A stretch of DNA of 64,000 nucleotides from Diphasiastrum complanatum (GCA_029204225.1 MU832570.1:1-64000), one strand, 5' to 3'. Shown: positions 10,601 through 23,493, counted from the first letter of the stretch. Notes: a model not told the origin generated them from the sequence alone. Numbers and translations are program-made.

Positions 10601-11040
10601 AACAAGAAAGAATGTTGTGTCTTATCCCACAAAGGCCTTTTCCATAAACATAAACATGAAATTTGTTGGATTGAAAAAGAAAACTTACCTACTAAAATTT
10701 TCGTTCTTTTCTCTGAGGTTCAAACAAGTGTATTTATTAGCTTTTTTGTTAAAGAGATGAGTATTGGTAAGTTAAGTTAGTGTGATGATTCGTTTGTGTT
10801 TCTATAATGATTTAAGTTGCAAGAACTGACACAATTCCTATCACAAAAGTAGTTACATTTTTTTGAATCGTAGAACTAAGATTGTGTATTGGGACTGAAA
10901 ATGACTGAGAATTGTGTATGAGACGATTTTGAAAATAAATAGATGATCTTCATTCGATGGTAATTTTTTCCAATGGATTTAATATTTTGATCACAAATTA
11001 TGTCTGTCGTTTTGAAATTTTGAGGTTGGCAAAGATTCAA
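10601..11040. other. AT-rich intergenic, no feature recognised
   Basis: This should include the promoter of the hyccin-like gene on the minus strand. I see no clear core element, ORF or repeat. Confidence 0.4.
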
Positions 11041-11300
11041 GAATATTCACAATAATCACGATCAGTATTCACAATAATCATAATCGATATTCATGAATAT
11101 TCACAATAATCACAATCAATAATCACGAATATTCACAATAATCACAATCAATAATCACGAATATTCACAATAATCATGATAAGTATTCACAAATATTCGA
11201 GATCAGTATTCACAATAATCATGATCAATATTCATGAGTTATCACAATTATTATGAGTATTCATGATCATTATTCATGATCAGTATTCAAGATATTCACT
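11041..11300. repeat. Minisatellite with a 32-bp unit
   Basis: Units of the form TCACAATAATCACAATCAAT plus AATCACGAATAT (32 bp) repeat in tandem, perfectly for two units at 11101-11164 and imperfectly on both sides. AATATTCACAATAATCA is the shared core. No coding capacity. Confidence 0.85.
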
Positions 11301-11425
11301 TTTCGAAATTCACGATTTTAGATCATGTAGTCTTCAGGTTACATCTCTGAAAGGTCGATCAATTCTTCATCCAATATATGGAAGACATTTTATGTACATC
11401 CTGCAAAAGTATAGCAAAGCCCCAC

Positions 11426-11610
11426 ATGCATGCATTCATGATAGGTTCACAATGTGAGATCATTGTTTGCATATCTTCCTAGGAATGTTTAAGGGCAACA
11501 AATGTTTTTTTTCCAACCATCTATCAATCATGCATCAATGATAGGCTGACAATGTCCAATCGTGCAATGTTTGCATGTCTTCGATAGAAATGTTTAATGG
11601 CACCAAATGC
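11426..11610. repeat. Imperfect two-copy tandem duplication, about 100 bp apart
   Basis: CATGCATTCATGATAGG...GGGCAACAAATG at 11426-11502 recurs as CATGCATCAATGATAGG...GGCACCAAATG at 11529-11610. The region is non-coding. Confidence 0.65.
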
Positions 11611-12530
11611 ATTATAGTTTATCCCTTAGCCAAGTTCCAAGCCTTAAAAGTTTAGACCTTCATCACATATTACCCTTTAACATTGCCTTTCTTCCAAACT
11701 CCATTGACCAACCTCACCTCATAGTCTCATTCGATGTATTGTTATCCTTTTGCACATTGATGGTTTTCCATTCATATCTCCCAATCTTGAATTGCCATAT
11801 TGTAAGTATTACTTATTGACATAAAAATATCACCATTGTTGCAAGACATTGTTATAAAGAATCAAACATCAAACAAGAACGACGTGGTATTGTAGCACAA
11901 AGGCCTTGCCATATCATATTGTTGTATTCTAGCAAGGCAAATATTGTATACATTGTGTTAATCCAACAATGTTAGCTATATGGTAATGCATTGGTGACAT
12001 AATACAACAATAATAAGCTGAATATAGACATTTAAAACTTCAACAGATAATAATAAAACTCGGTACAAGCACTAGAAAGTTCAATCTCTTACGATACATC
12101 TTTTCTCTTTTTGTATTTTAGAATATGAGTTTGGTTTTGTAAAGAAAGAAATTCTAATTCTAATACGAAATCTTACAACAATTGTCAATACTATAATTGC
12201 CTTGTGGAATGTTGAGTGATCTACACCTTAGACGCATCTTATCATCACACTCTTTGAGCTCATGGATGTGCTAGTTGTTGACGGTCTGGCAAACCACATT
12301 TATTTGTTGTTGGCCCACAAGTACAACTTGAACAGCGTTGGAAGCAAAAGTATCCATGGGTTGAGATGGCACAAAGACACTCGGCTAGGAACTATGGATA
12401 CTACTCAAAAAAGAAAAATGAATGGGAAAGGGAAGTGTGGTGAAAATTGTGTGGTGGTGGTGGAGGTGAAGATGGGCGGATAGCAGTGACTATGGCCATT
12501 GTGATAATGGTGTCAGGAGGCGGGGAGGAC
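11611..12530. other. No recognisable gene
   Basis: Only short ORFs without family features (such as 12262-12483, Lys/Gly-rich) are present. I see no splice-flanked exon or repeat structure. Confidence 0.4.
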
Positions 12531-12539
12531 ACGTTAAAA

Positions 12540-13292
12540 ATATTTATTGGCACGCCCTCGAGAGTTGACATGTCCTAGAATGCAGGAGTGTCAATGAGTG
12601 ACTGAAGGACTTGGTGCATGAGTTGGTTGAGTGTGGTGGAGTCAAAAGCTGAAGTTGGCAAGGATGTCATTTGTGCAATGGGAAGGGACTGGACTTGGGC
12701 AAAAACAGCCATAGGAGGGATGTTTGAAGGGGAAATTTGAATGTGGTGTGTAGGTTCTCGTGGTGGGGATCATGGAGAAGATGTGTGGGCCATTATGGCG
12801 ATATCATGGATTTGGTTAGAATGGCTCAGACTGTGGGCACTAGAGACGGCAAGGATATTACCCAAAAGGGTTTGGCAGACGGCAGCAGGATCGGCTAACT
12901 TGGCTTGGTGATCTGGGAAGTAGGTTTTGATAATATCGGTTAGTAAGCCACCTGTAGTGACTTTATGGGATTTGTTAAGAGCTACATAGAGCTCTTTGTG
13001 GATCAAGATGGCCCAGTTGTAGGTAGGCAGGGGATTGGCAGTGTCATGTGGAAATAATTGAGAAGATAGCGGAAGGAAATCTTAGAGATTCTATCTACTT
13101 GTGTTTGAGCCAACAATCAGGCACATTATAACCAATGAGGTTGCTGCTCATAGGGGGAGACTTGTGATGGACGATATCAGAACGCCATCATTGGTTAGGA
13201 GGAGGTAGGCGTAGGGTCCAAGTAAGAGCCAAACTGCTCAACATGAACCGCTTGACCCCAAGTTCGAGGTAAGCCAAGTGCCTCTAATACCA
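12540..13292 (-). pseudogene. Probable LTR-retroelement leader and gag-like fragment
   Basis: On the minus strand TGGTATTAGAGGC (13280-13292) resembles a decayed initiator-Met primer-binding site. Downstream is an open stretch (13006-12770) with L-L-T-D-I-I-K-T-Y-F-P-D-H and V-C-Q-T-L-L-G-N-I, continuing in degraded Pro/Ser/Thr-rich sequence to about 12540. The layout, PBS then a helical protein then a low-complexity tail, suggests a gag. I do not recognise the family. Confidence 0.4.
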
Positions 13293-13297
13293 ACTCT

Positions 13298-15355
13298 TGA
13301 GTTAGTTGGATCGTCATTGGCGTACCATCATCTATTTGGATGGTGAAGGTGGAGGGTTCACCAGGAAAGCTAGCAAGTGAAGCATCTCAAGAGAGAGGAC
13401 TCCTTACAGGGTACAAACAGTTCAAATAGCAAGAAGAGACAAAGTTCCTCCGATCTGAGCTTCAGAGAAGTATTCAGAAGGATCGAAATAGGTGAATTCT
13501 TGGAAGAATTCTAAGAAATTGTTCAAAAAACCGTTACGATGAATTGTTTCGGAAAATGGATGTGGCAATTGGCCAGGACTTCTACAGTACTCTATCAATT
13601 ACTATGAGGAGTGGATCAAAAGCTAGAGCATGGTAGTAGCATCTCAAGATTTATAGGATTTGGAATCCATTTATAGTAGGAGGAGAAAGAAGTAGCTCAA
13701 AAAAACTAGCTATAGTGGCCTATTTTTGGAAAAACAGAAAGACACGGATCTTTCTCCATAGGTTCTTCGTTTAAAATTTTGAAACTAAAATTTAGATTGG
13801 ACCCGACATTTAGAATGGGCAATTTTTCATCAAGAAACTTCAATTTGAAGTTACGGTTCATTTTGCAAGGGACATTGGCATTGGGGCTAACTAGAGCTAG
13901 AGGGCACCAAATTTGGTCGTTCTTGGGCCAAATCCCTGAAACTTGTTGCTTAGAGCTGGGGAACAGACGACATCACCAAGCAGGGAGAAATATATATTTC
14001 ATCACCATTCCAGTGAGCGGAGTGCGGGTGACTTAGTGATGGGCTACATTCGTCATTTTAGTGCTGTAGGGCCAAATTTGGAACAATTTTTGGCTAGTGC
14101 AGGGTGGCATGAGGCACTATCTCATCAAAATCATATTTGCTTACTTCTGACAGGGTAACAGGGTGTTTGGGAGTTGTAAATGCGGAATGAGGGCGAATGA
14201 GAGCATAATGGTGTGGAGAAAGCTAGTATTGGCGATGAATGTGATGTTTGGCATCGTGACTACTCATCATTGGTGACAATTTTGAGAGGGCACTCAATAA
14301 TAGGTGAGAGATAGGGCATGGATTGTCGATTACAAGTCAAAAATTCTAGTGATCGGGTTCAACTTTTGGAGTTAGAAACGACCAATGTCGGGTGACGTTT
14401 GGAGGAACGCTCTCACAAGCAAGATCGGTAGTGGTAGTGTGAGTCGGGTGATAGCTGCATTGATACACGCATTTTCAACTTGGAAATTTATTGGTCGAGG
14501 GAGAGATTGGGGCTAGCTTGGAAGTACACACATAGTAGTCACGGGTGATACAAGTGTGTGGTGGTACTAGTTTAAAGCCATTGAATAGGATAGCGACCTT
14601 GCATTGGACGAACTTTGTGTGGGACATGTGGGAGATGAAGAACGGGTCGGTAATCACACTCTGGAGACTCTTGGCGAGTGGTAAGTGTGATGTCTTTTGG
14701 GTTTTGTTGTTGGTAAGTTAATTCAAATTTTGTCATGGTAGTTGTTAAAGCCATGTAGTTTGTTATCAATGAGATATACTTCAATTGTCAATTTGGACAA
14801 ATCAAGTCCAATTTGTCATATCAGTATTGTATGAGGGGTAGATTCCAGTTATTACAATCACCAAGTGAATATCTCCTTAGATCCCATTAAATGGAACCAA
14901 AAGGACACCTGTGGAGTAAAACCACCCAATCAACAATGGTTAGTCAAAACCCTAACCACTTCACCCCCAAGCCAAGGTGATTGAATGCAAGAGAGAAGAG
15001 GATTCTGGATGAAGGTGCCCCTAAATCTCATCTAGGGTTGTCCCACACTTTGCCAGAGTCATTTCCTTAACATTTGAGGCTCTTTGGAAAAAGCGAAAAC
15101 TGCGACACTGTGATTTCACACGAGATTTCTATCAGACAAAAAATGCGAAAAAGAAGACACTACATTTTTCAACAGGATTTCTGACAGACGAAAAATGAGA
15201 CATTGTCGTAAACTCCATGTAATTTAGTAGACTGTGTAAAAACACTTGTAATTCTGTAGATTTGTGTAAACACACGTGAAAATCCGCAAAACTGGATTAA
15301 CAATGGATGAAGATTAAAACCGATTAGTTAATTGGTAAGAAGGAGAATAATCCAA
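13298..15355 (-). repeat. Putative LTR (minus) ending TGTTGGATTATTC; outer 350 bp similar to family-B LTR
   Basis: Read on the minus strand it begins TGTTGGATTATTC at 15355. The part at about 15000-15230 matches 37140-37300 (CAAATGTT...ACTCTGGCAAAGTGTGGGA), which lies in the 5' LTR of the family-B Copia element. A shorter copy of its first 130 bp is at 20996-21134. If the PBS-like site at 13280-13292 is its partner, the LTR would be about 2.06 kb with a 5-nt spacer. The inner part (13298-14990) has no match elsewhere in the window, so the left limit is tentative. It abuts the truncated family-A element at 15356. Confidence 0.45.
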
Positions 15356-15690
15356 CATAAAGTAGACTTGAACAACACTTCCTTGCTACTCCTTTGACCT
15401 TACTTGAGTCTTCAATAAGCTGCAAAAACATATCCATAACATCTTTGCCAATTACCTATCCTTTGATGCTCTTCACTAGCTCCAAATTGCCAACTTTCCT
15501 TTTGACTAGTTGAAGCCCTTTGAGATCAACCTCTTGATCTTCAGCTTGACCATCAAAGTCATTGAACAAACTCTGTTTTCTAGATCCATTACTTGATTTT
15601 ACAGCAAGATAACATCCATCCACTTGCATAGCATCATCTAAAGATGCTCCACTCTTAATAAGAGCTTGATACTCAAGATCCATTGCTTGG
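15356..15690 (-). other. RT-replacing segment, left copy (part)
   Basis: This is the portion of the left family-A copy that follows A-L-I-K-S-G and has no similarity to Copia RT. It encodes D-L-K-G-L-Q, G-N-L-E-L-V-K-S-I-K-G and runs to a truncation at 15356. It matches 43200-43520 (plus) and 61560-61745 (minus). Confidence 0.8.
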
Positions 15691-18094
15691 ATCCACTCTT
15701 CTTTCCTTGATTCATCTACACTTGCAGGTTCATCAAAAGAGGCTAGGGAAGCAACATAATTTTCAGAAACTACTTGCTTACCCTTTTCATCATATGTGAG
15801 CCTTGCAGATACTTGTCTTCCCTTGATGTTCTGGTTTTGACTTGATGAACGTCCATCATCATCACCATCCAAAGTAGGATCCTTTACATTAACATCAAGA
15901 ATGTTAGATCCATCCAAACCTTTATCAATCATGCTTGAAGACACTTTTGGAATGTTCTCCTCATCAAAGATGACATCTCTACCAACAATCACTTTCTTAG
16001 TAGAAGGAATGTAAACCTTGTAGGCTTTACTCCCCTCACTATATCCAACAAAAATACCTCTTCCTGAAGATGGATCCTCCTTGGTCCTATCATCAAGAGT
16101 AATGTTGACATAGCATGTGCATCCAAAGGCTCTTAGAAAGTTGACACTCGACCTCCCCTTGAATAGCATCTCAAAGGGTGTCCTTCCGTCCAAAATAGCA
16201 CTCGGCCACCTATTGCACAAGAAATTGGCACACAACCAAGCTTGATCCCAAAATGGTTTGTCAAGATTAGCACTTAATCTTATGGCCTTAGCACTTTCAC
16301 ATAAAGTCCTATTCTTCCTTTTAGCCACTCCATTTTGTCGTGGGGTCCTTGATGTTGTATACTCCCTCTTGATCCTATGCTCATCACAAAAGGCCTTGAA
16401 CTTGGTAGATACGTACTCACCACAATTGTCACTCCTTAAGCACTTGATCCTTGTGGAAAATTGGTTCTCCCTTGCATTCTTGAACTTGATAAAGGCATCA
16501 TACACTTCATCCTTGCTCTTTCGTGAATATATTCAACAAAATCTACTAAAATCATCAATGAATGTTACATATATCTTAGCTCCACTATTGCTAATTTTAG
16601 TAAATCCATGAATATCCGAATGTACAAGTTGAAAAGGCTTTGTAGATCTAGATATAGATCTAGTATAAGGTAGTCTATGTGACTTAGACAAAGCACAAGA
16701 CTCACAAACATGTTTAATGCCACTTAAGGAACTTGGAAGACCTATCACAACCTTCTTTCTTGCGATTACCTCCAATGACTTGAAGTTGAGGTGTCCCATC
16801 CTTCTATGCCAAACCTCTTGAATAGGTATTTGCTCCCTTGCAACACATCCAACTTGGTTAGCAATAACACAAACACCTAGTTTGAACAACTTACCTTGTC
16901 TTTTACCTTTTCCAACCAAGACATCCTTCCTTTTGATCATACAAGCATCTCCATCAAACTCCACCTTGAGGCCTTTACTTGCATTTGACTCACAAAGCAA
17001 ATTCTTGGTAGCAGATGAAATAACCAAAACATCCTCCAAATGAACATTACTATTTGTAGAGAGAAAAATAGAAATTGTGCCAATCCCTTTGATTGCAGAC
17101 TCACCATCATTGGCCATGTAGATCACTCTCTTGTCATCTCCATATGCCAACAAAGAAGTGAAATACTCTTTGTGAAAGTCATGTGTGAACTTGCTCCACT
17201 ATCAATCCACCAAGGATCTAGATCTCCATCATTAGCAAGCATACATGAAGACATCACAAAAGCATCATCATTTGCATCTTGAACATCCAAACCATCTTCT
17301 TCAAAAAGTAAGATTACCTTGTTTGTCTCCTTGATCTCTCTTCTTCTTGTAGCGCTCACTTGCAAAGTGTCCTTTGATGCCAGAATAGAAGCACTTGAGA
17401 TTTGATCTATCCTTCTTTTTGCCACTTGAAGAAGCATCCACTTGATCTTGCCCTTTAGACCACTTACTTTTGGTTTGCCCTTGAATTTGCCCTTTGTGAA
17501 CATAGCATCCTCTTGAAGTGTCGATGTAGGTCCACCTCGCCTTAAAGCCTATATTCTTCATTGATCATGGTCTCTTGAAGATCCATCAAACTTGGCAAAG
17601 TCTTTTTAATAGAAATACTTTGAACAATGTTAGCATGATCATCCAACAAGCTATTAAGAACAACTTGAACAAGCTCTCCTTCCTTAATGCTTTCATCAAT
17701 GCAAGCCAACTCATCATTCAATGCTTTCATCCTCAAAACAAAAGTCTGGACTTTCTTCATTCTTTTGCAAACAGGAAAAAATTTGCCTTCTTAGAGTCAA
17801 CACTCTAAAAGTAGACTTGGATTCATAAAGCTTCTTCAATGATCCCAAGCATCCAAAGATGATGTGCACTTACCAAGTTCCTTTAGAAGCTCAATTGTAA
17901 CATTCATCTTTATCATGTCTAGAGCCTTACCTCACTTGATCTTGTTGTGTTGTTGGTATCTCCTCCAAACCTACAACAATATCCAAAACATCATTCATCT
18001 CAAGATGTAATTCCATCCTCACTTTCCACAATGAATAGTTACTTGAGATAAGCCTATCATTGGCTTCCAACATGACTCCAATTGAGGTTGCCAT
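15356..18094 (-). pseudogene. Family-A Copia element, left copy (gag, protease, integrase, RT replaced)
   Basis: The minus-strand gag start ATG is at 18094 (MATSIGVMLEAND). It is followed by the gag helical region, a zinc knuckle (about 17390), protease W-I-D-S-G-A (17190) and the integrase HHCC and core with L-V-H-S-D-I-H-G and R-S-D-N-C-G-E-Y. Frameshifts break it into several ORFs; the longest is 15456-16505. After A-L-I-K-S-G-A-S, where reverse transcriptase should begin, the sequence switches to an unrelated stretch (D-A-M-Q-V-D-G-C-Y, later E-L-V-K-S-I-K-G) shared with two other places in the window. It is truncated at 15356. The 5' LTR is at 18696-19345. Confidence 0.85.
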
Positions 18095-18683
18095 GTAGCA
18101 ATGACCTGATCTTCTCTTTCAACCTGTTTCAATGCACAAATCACTCCTTTGAACAACAACAAATGCTTTCAAAAGAAATCACCAAGATTTAAAACTATCT
18201 CAAAAATTCTCTTTTAGCACTTATACCAAGCAAATCAACACATAGAATCATGGAATCTTGATCAACCTATGATCTATACTCAATCTTATGAATTTTTCCA
18301 CTTCCTAAGATTGAAACACACTCAAATGAAGTCCAGCAACCTCACTATCTAGAGATTCAATCAAAATTTGGGTTTTGACAAAATCACAAAAAATTGACTA
18401 TTCCAAATATACATGCAAATGCTGAAAATTTGATATGCAATCTATTACCCAGCACTAGGGCTGATCCAATGATCCAAAAATTGGCCAAATCCAGTATGTG
18501 AAATCAAAAATAGAAATGTATCAAGTTTGTAAACCTATATAGGATTTTGATCTACAAAAGATCCAATCTACAAAAGCAAAAAACTCGATTTTGGTGTATA
18601 ATCCCCTCTAGCATGCTCTAGTCTTGATATCTTCACCAAATCATTGATAGATTTGATTTCCTCCGTCATAACCTGAAACACAT

Positions 18684-18695
18684 GCTTTGATACCA
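18684..18695 (-). promoter_or_regulatory. Primer-binding site of left family-A copy
   Basis: Minus-strand TGGTATCAAAGC follows the LTR directly and matches the initiator tRNA-Met PBS (TGGTATCAGAGC) with one change. Confidence 0.85.
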
Positions 18696-19345
18696 TTTAA
18701 AGGATTTCAGATCATTGATGATCCAATCCATGTCCCTAATCTTTGGTTACAAAAGAAGAAAATCCTACCAATCTCACCAATGTAGAAAAATCAGCATCTA
18801 CACACAAAATGAGATGCAAACTCTAATAGAACTTGATCAAACATGAATCAAATGATAATGTACTATTTTTGTCCATACAAAACTAGAAAGATACTATATT
18901 TCACACGTGTGAATCCAAAAATAGCAAATATAGAACATTCTACACATAGAATTGCATGCAATCACAAGTATAGTGCACCAATGGATAGTAGAACCCAAGA
19001 GAACCATATATAAGCATGAAATGAGATAGAGAAGAGAGAAGATGTGTCTCTCCATGAGTTTCCTCCTTTTATAGCAGGTCCAAAACCTATTTGGCCACTT
19101 GGTTTTCCCTCCAAAATGCTAACCCTACTATTTTTGGATCTAGATTCAAAGTACCCAACATTCAAATTTGAATCTACTCAAACTCGCCTTCTAACTTTCC
19201 CACACTTTCAAAAAGTATTTATTCAAATGAAATTTAGACTAATGAACTTTGAAAAGTCGATCTCTGAGTCTAGAGACAAAGTTGGCCTCAATTTTCCAAA
19301 TATGGAAATATAGCAAGTATGATCAAACTAGTTGAATCTTTCACA
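18696..19345 (-). repeat. 5' LTR of left family-A copy (650 bp)
   Basis: On the minus strand it starts TGTGAAAGATTCAACTAG at 19345 and ends at the PBS. It has a TATA box (CTATAAAAGG near 19070) and a palindromic TTCACACGTGTGAA (18900-18913). It matches 44283-44757 over most of its length. The last bases (CTTTAAA) lack the expected CA, a mutation or local change. It lies inside the internal region of the LTR element whose LTR is at 19828-20995. Confidence 0.88.
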
Positions 19346-19827
19346 CAAAGCAACATTTGTGTTGTTGGGAGAGATGTTATGGCAAGCAATGAGATCTGAT
19401 CCTGCAGTCTCCATCTGACTGTAATATAGGATCTCAGAGAGTGATGTAGAGCTCATTTTACAACCTCTATCTAGCAGTTGTTTAGAATTCCTAGAGAGTG
19501 TGAAATATAGAGCTGAGTTTTACTTCATGGCTTGACAAAGGAAGGCTTAGGTTTGAATATGGGTAGAATTTCAGGCAGTTCCTCAGCTTGTAGAGACCAT
19601 CATTGGAAAGAGGCTCATGGAGTCTGTCCTTCCTGCCTAATTGAAAGACTGCTTGCTTTAACATGCTTTAACAGAGCGGTTGTTGTTTCTTGCAGGTCGT
19701 TTTGCAGGTAGGGTAGTTCGTTTGCAAGGTAGACTGCAGATGAGAACTGTTATGGATCTGTTCAAGAACACTGTTGCAGCAGGTATGGGTTTATGAGGTG
19801 TGGAATTCAAGCAGCAACGGTGCCAAA
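19346..19827 (-). other. Leader of the family-C element, no ORF
   Basis: Between the family-C PBS and the family-A LTR is 480 bp of non-coding leader on the minus strand. Its gag would have followed but the sequence is cut by the family-A insertion at 19345 and does not reappear left of it. Confidence 0.5.
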
Positions 19828-20995
19828 TGTTGATAGGGTCTCTATCTTAGAATCTGTTAACTAGTTCTTTGTTTCGTTACTTCTTTTGCTGCTTGTTTTA
19901 CAACTTTAACAGCTTGGTATTCTGCTTGTCAGTAGAGACTGTGGGCACTTCTTGAGATTATCTTTCTTGTTTTAAGGCCCAGATTAGGCAGAAGGGCTGA
20001 TAATCATTGTAGTATTGTCCTGCTTGTCAGAAGACATCCGGATGGGTCTCTCTTGAACTGATTGCACATGCATAATCAACCAAAATGCAAGCCAATGCGT
20101 TCAACAAATGATCTACGTTACTGCTCAGTTGAACAACGATGGATTCCTACTTCTACTTTGCTGCAAAATGAACTGAAATCAGATCCTAAGCACTACTATA
20201 CTTGCATAAATTTACAAAACAAGAAACAAGAACTAATCTACAACATTTTAACGGTCCAAGAATCAAGAAACCAACTAGTCTTTTGATTCTTGGACATCCC
20301 AAGAACATCAAGAACTAGAATGTTGGAGGATTATGCAAGATTTATGCCTCAATTCTAGCCTATTTAGTTTTCTTGAATGCTGGTTCCTATATTAATCCAC
20401 AAGAAAACATGAAATCTAATCCACAACTAGGAAATCAAGAAAACTAATCCACTCTAAATCCACAACCACACACAATATGAATGGAAGGGCATGATCATAG
20501 GGGCATCACTCCAGAAAACCATCATGATCAAGCAACTCAATGGATGTATCTAACTCATGGAGGCTCTTCTCATTTCAGCATGGAGTTGATACAATACACA
20601 AAAAGCTCCTCTTCACAAAGAGGGAGCCTCTTAAATAAGCAAGAGAGCTCCTTAGGTGGCAACCTAGTGGAATTTCCACATTTCACAAATTACAAGTGGA
20701 ATAATGCTCTCCACTAGAGGTCACCATCAAAAGGTGGCTCACTCTACTTTCTTTAAGAGGGGTCTACTTGCATTTATTACATTTGCCTAGAAATACTACT
20801 TCCTACATGGTCATTCCAACTTTCGGAATTCACCACGAGGGTTACACAGTTCTTGCTTGCCATTCCTAACTAGCATTTCTCGGCTCTCAGTCTTCGTTAG
20901 TCTCGTCTTCTTAGAGACCTCCTCGGTCTAAGGTGAGAGGTGCTCTTGAGTTGCTCTATCCGAGTATCTTGGGGATTCGTCAGAATCAGCCAACA
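19828..20995 (-). repeat. Ty3-type LTR (family C), 1168 bp, with adjacent PBS
   Basis: Read on the minus strand it starts TGTTGGCTGATTC at 20995 and ends CCCTATCAACA at 19828. TTTGGCACCGTTGC (19827-19814) follows directly and looks like a primer-binding site different from the Copia one. A second copy in the opposite direction is at 30049-31190 plus 37057-37066. Short ORFs here (for example 20481-20717, mirrored at 30340-30576) are shared by both copies and are LTR sequence rather than genes. Confidence 0.87.
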
Positions 20996-21134
20996 ATTTT
21001 TGCAGACTATCTAAAAACACTTGTAAATCTGCAAATTGTATAAAAACACAAAAAAATCCACAGAACTAGATAAACAATGGATGAGAATTAAAATCGATTA
21101 GTCAATTAGTAAGAAGGAAAATAATCCAACACAT
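20996..21134 (-). repeat. Fragment of the LTR seen at 15355
   Basis: It shares about 130 bp with 15225-15355, including AATCGATTAGTCAATTAGTA and the terminal TAATCCAACA. It abuts the family-C LTR at 20995/20996, so the family-C element probably inserted into it. Confidence 0.75.
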
Positions 21135-22136
21135 ATGTGGGTGTTTTCAACATGACGCTACCAAGCAAATTCGGGACTTAGTCAAGATTTTGACATTTTT
21201 TTTGGCGTGACACATCCACGCCAATAATTTTTTGGCAACTTTGTCGGTCAAAAATGGCTTTCCACACGACATAGTTAGAAATCCCGTCCAATTTGCTATT
21301 TTCAGTCAAAATAGACTCTCCCATGTTTGCCATCTTGAAACTGCCCAAAACTACAACCGCAGGATAAAAGAGATATTCTGAGCACAATGGCCATGTCGAA
21401 AACCTATAAAATTTCACACTAGGCCTCTAATTGCTTAGGTGGCAATTTGCAAGCCAAGACGATTTCCAAACGTGAATGGCCTTCTACTTCACACTACTGA
21501 CTACCCGCTCCCTGAAAGGGGAAGAAAATGTTTGGCATCTATTGAGCACTTTCTCCATGGAAACACTATTTTCTTGTACCCTACTTGCAGATACAGTCCA
21601 AGTGCCCTTCATTTGGAGTCCATAGCCCTTCGTTTGGTCCAAAATGGTTAAGATATGAGGAAATAAGGGCTTATCTTAGAAAAAAAGGAGGGACGACAAT
21701 GGGAGTACATCCCCCCCCCCCCCCCCCCCCCCCCCCACTCCCCCTCCCCCTGCTGGCCCACTCCCTTCCTCCAGGCCGCGGGCTCCCTTAGGGGCGCAGG
21801 GCTCAGACTAAAATTTGTCAAGAATTTTTTTTTACCACATGTCCCAGCAAAAGTTTCTAAACATTGCGATGTATGATGAATTACTTGTCCCAAGAAACAT
21901 AGTTAAATTGTTTGCCATGCATGGCAAATCTCTAAGAAAGTTGTTCTAAATATTGCCATGCATGGCAAATTTCTAGACAAGGTTCTGTAACTATTGCCAC
22001 ACAATGTACTACCACGCATGGCAAATCTCCAAACTACTTGCCCCAAGAAAAAAATGGTTATATGACTTTTCGTGGCTCCACCATGAAAATTGTTTTGGCC
22101 CTCCTTTAAAAAAAAAATTCAAGAAACTATTTTGGC
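21135..22136. other. Non-coding with a poly-C tract and a short tandem repeat
   Basis: A run of about 25 C lies at 21711-21736, next to a C/T-rich tract. At 21916-22040 three units of roughly 55 bp share GCATGGCAAATCTCTAA-like cores. No supported coding region. Confidence 0.6.
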
Positions 22137-22139
22137 ATG

Positions 22140-23225
22140 GTAGTGTCACACGTGGCGTTGCTACGCCAAATTTCAAGTGCCAAATTTAATATGAAAAATA
22201 TTTTGATCAAGAAAGAACTGTGGCACATCGTCATGGGTGATGAGCGAAGACCGCCAAATGAAGCGGATGTCAAAGTGTTCGACAGAAAGATGAGGAGGGC
22301 ATTGACCTTCATCAACTTGTCAGTGAAAGACCACTTCAATGATGTCGTTACACCAAGACATGCATGGGATGTATTGAAGGAGCAGTTTGAGATGTCAAAT
22401 CCATCAAGGATAATGTTTCTGAAGTCAAAGTTGAATGGTGCCTTAATGGAACAAAGGGAGCACATTGATGCTTAAATGACTATTGGTGAGCGCATATGTG
22501 ATGTTGAGGGCTGGTGCATTGAGTTGGCGCACAATGCATTGTGTGGCAATGTAGAGCCCTATCAATGTTCGATAGTATCCAAAGAAATGCTACTAACTTT
22601 TGACAAACTGACAAGGATTTTGATGCATGAAGAACAAAGCCGAAAAATGGTAAAAGCTAGACGCCAGAACATGAACGATCAAGCACTTGCAGCATGTCAA
22701 AAACAAGCCAAGAGCAAAGGCAAGAAGAACTTCAAATCACAGTATCCCAGCCTAGGAGGATGAGGGATCGTCCTTTAAGACCAAGAAGAAGACCAAATAC
22801 TTCTATTGTGGCAAAAAGGGTCATTATAAAAGTGAATGCTGAAAATTCTTGGCAGAATCAGGCAAGGGGAAGAAGCCAAAGCAAGCAGACAACCTTGTCA
22901 ATCGACACTACATAATCTAGCATCTTTATATCAACATTGTCATCGAACCTAGAAGATCAAGCTTGGTACATTGATTCTAAAGCCAATAGACATATAACGG
23001 GCAACATAGATTGGTGAATGGAACATCAGTCTCATAGGAAGGTACCTGATGGCAAAATCAAGATGAACAAGGAGGTACTTTACGTGCCAAGCTTAAAGAA
23101 AAATCTACATTTAGTTGGAGTCATCACTGATCAAAAAGTGAAAGTGGAATCTGCTCATGATCGTTGCTTTATGAAAGACATGAACCAAAAGTTCAAGGTC
23201 ATTGTGGATGGTACAAGAGAGCGTG
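22140..23225 (+). pseudogene. Copia gag to protease fragment, separate family
   Basis: Plus-strand reading gives a gag UBN2-like part (W-H-I-V-M-G-D, H-A-W-D-V-L-K-E-Q-F at 22140-22475). It continues after a stop (22476-22763), then a zinc knuckle Y-F-Y-C-G-K-K-G-H-Y-K-S-E-C at about 22797-22838 in another frame. The post-protease stretch with V-L-Y-V-P-S-L-K-K-N-L is at 23070-23110. Several stops and frame changes show it is dead. It ends at about 23225 against an unrelated direct repeat. Confidence 0.8.
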
Positions 23226-23227
23226 AG

Positions 23228-23400
23228 GACGGAATGGTCTGTACTTGGGATCCCTTGTAAATCTACAGACGGTCGTCGTGACACTCTTTGAAGGCAACTA
23301 TCGCCTGTGTGGAATCCTGTGTAAAAATGCAGTGTCGCATTGTTCGCCTTTCTCGAAAGAATTGTCACATATTTGAAAGTGCGTGAAATGGACTAAAAAC
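23228..23400. repeat. Direct repeat, copy 1 (with 24066-24250)
   Basis: It starts GGACGGAATGGTCTGTACTTGG and includes GACACTCTTTGAAGGCAACT, TTGTTCGCCTTTCTCG and GAAATGGACTAAAAACCTT. The same order and spacing occur at 24066-24250. It shares short motifs with the family-B LTR (TCGCCTTTTTCGC), so it may be LTR-derived. Confidence 0.8.
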
Positions 23401-23493
23401 CTTCAATGAACACTTTGTCGCCTTTTTCGCAAAATGTTTAGTGCTCAAGATGACCAAGAATTTGAAATAGCGAAGCTTTGTCGGGTGTTGGGA

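Noticed and set aside
10338-10760. 140-codon plus-strand ORF over the hyccin start
   Set aside because: It is the antisense shadow of exon 1 and its microsatellite leader; the minus strand has the family match.
11041-11300. Regular repeats considered as a CRISPR-like array
   Set aside because: Units are contiguous without unique spacers and the genome is eukaryotic; a minisatellite explains them.
20481-20717. 78-codon ORF repeated at 30340-30576 as a possible conserved gene
   Set aside because: Both copies lie inside the family-C LTRs, so the conservation is due to the repeat.
21711-21736. Poly-C tract as a possible functional element
   Set aside because: A homopolymer of uncertain true length, with no associated structure.
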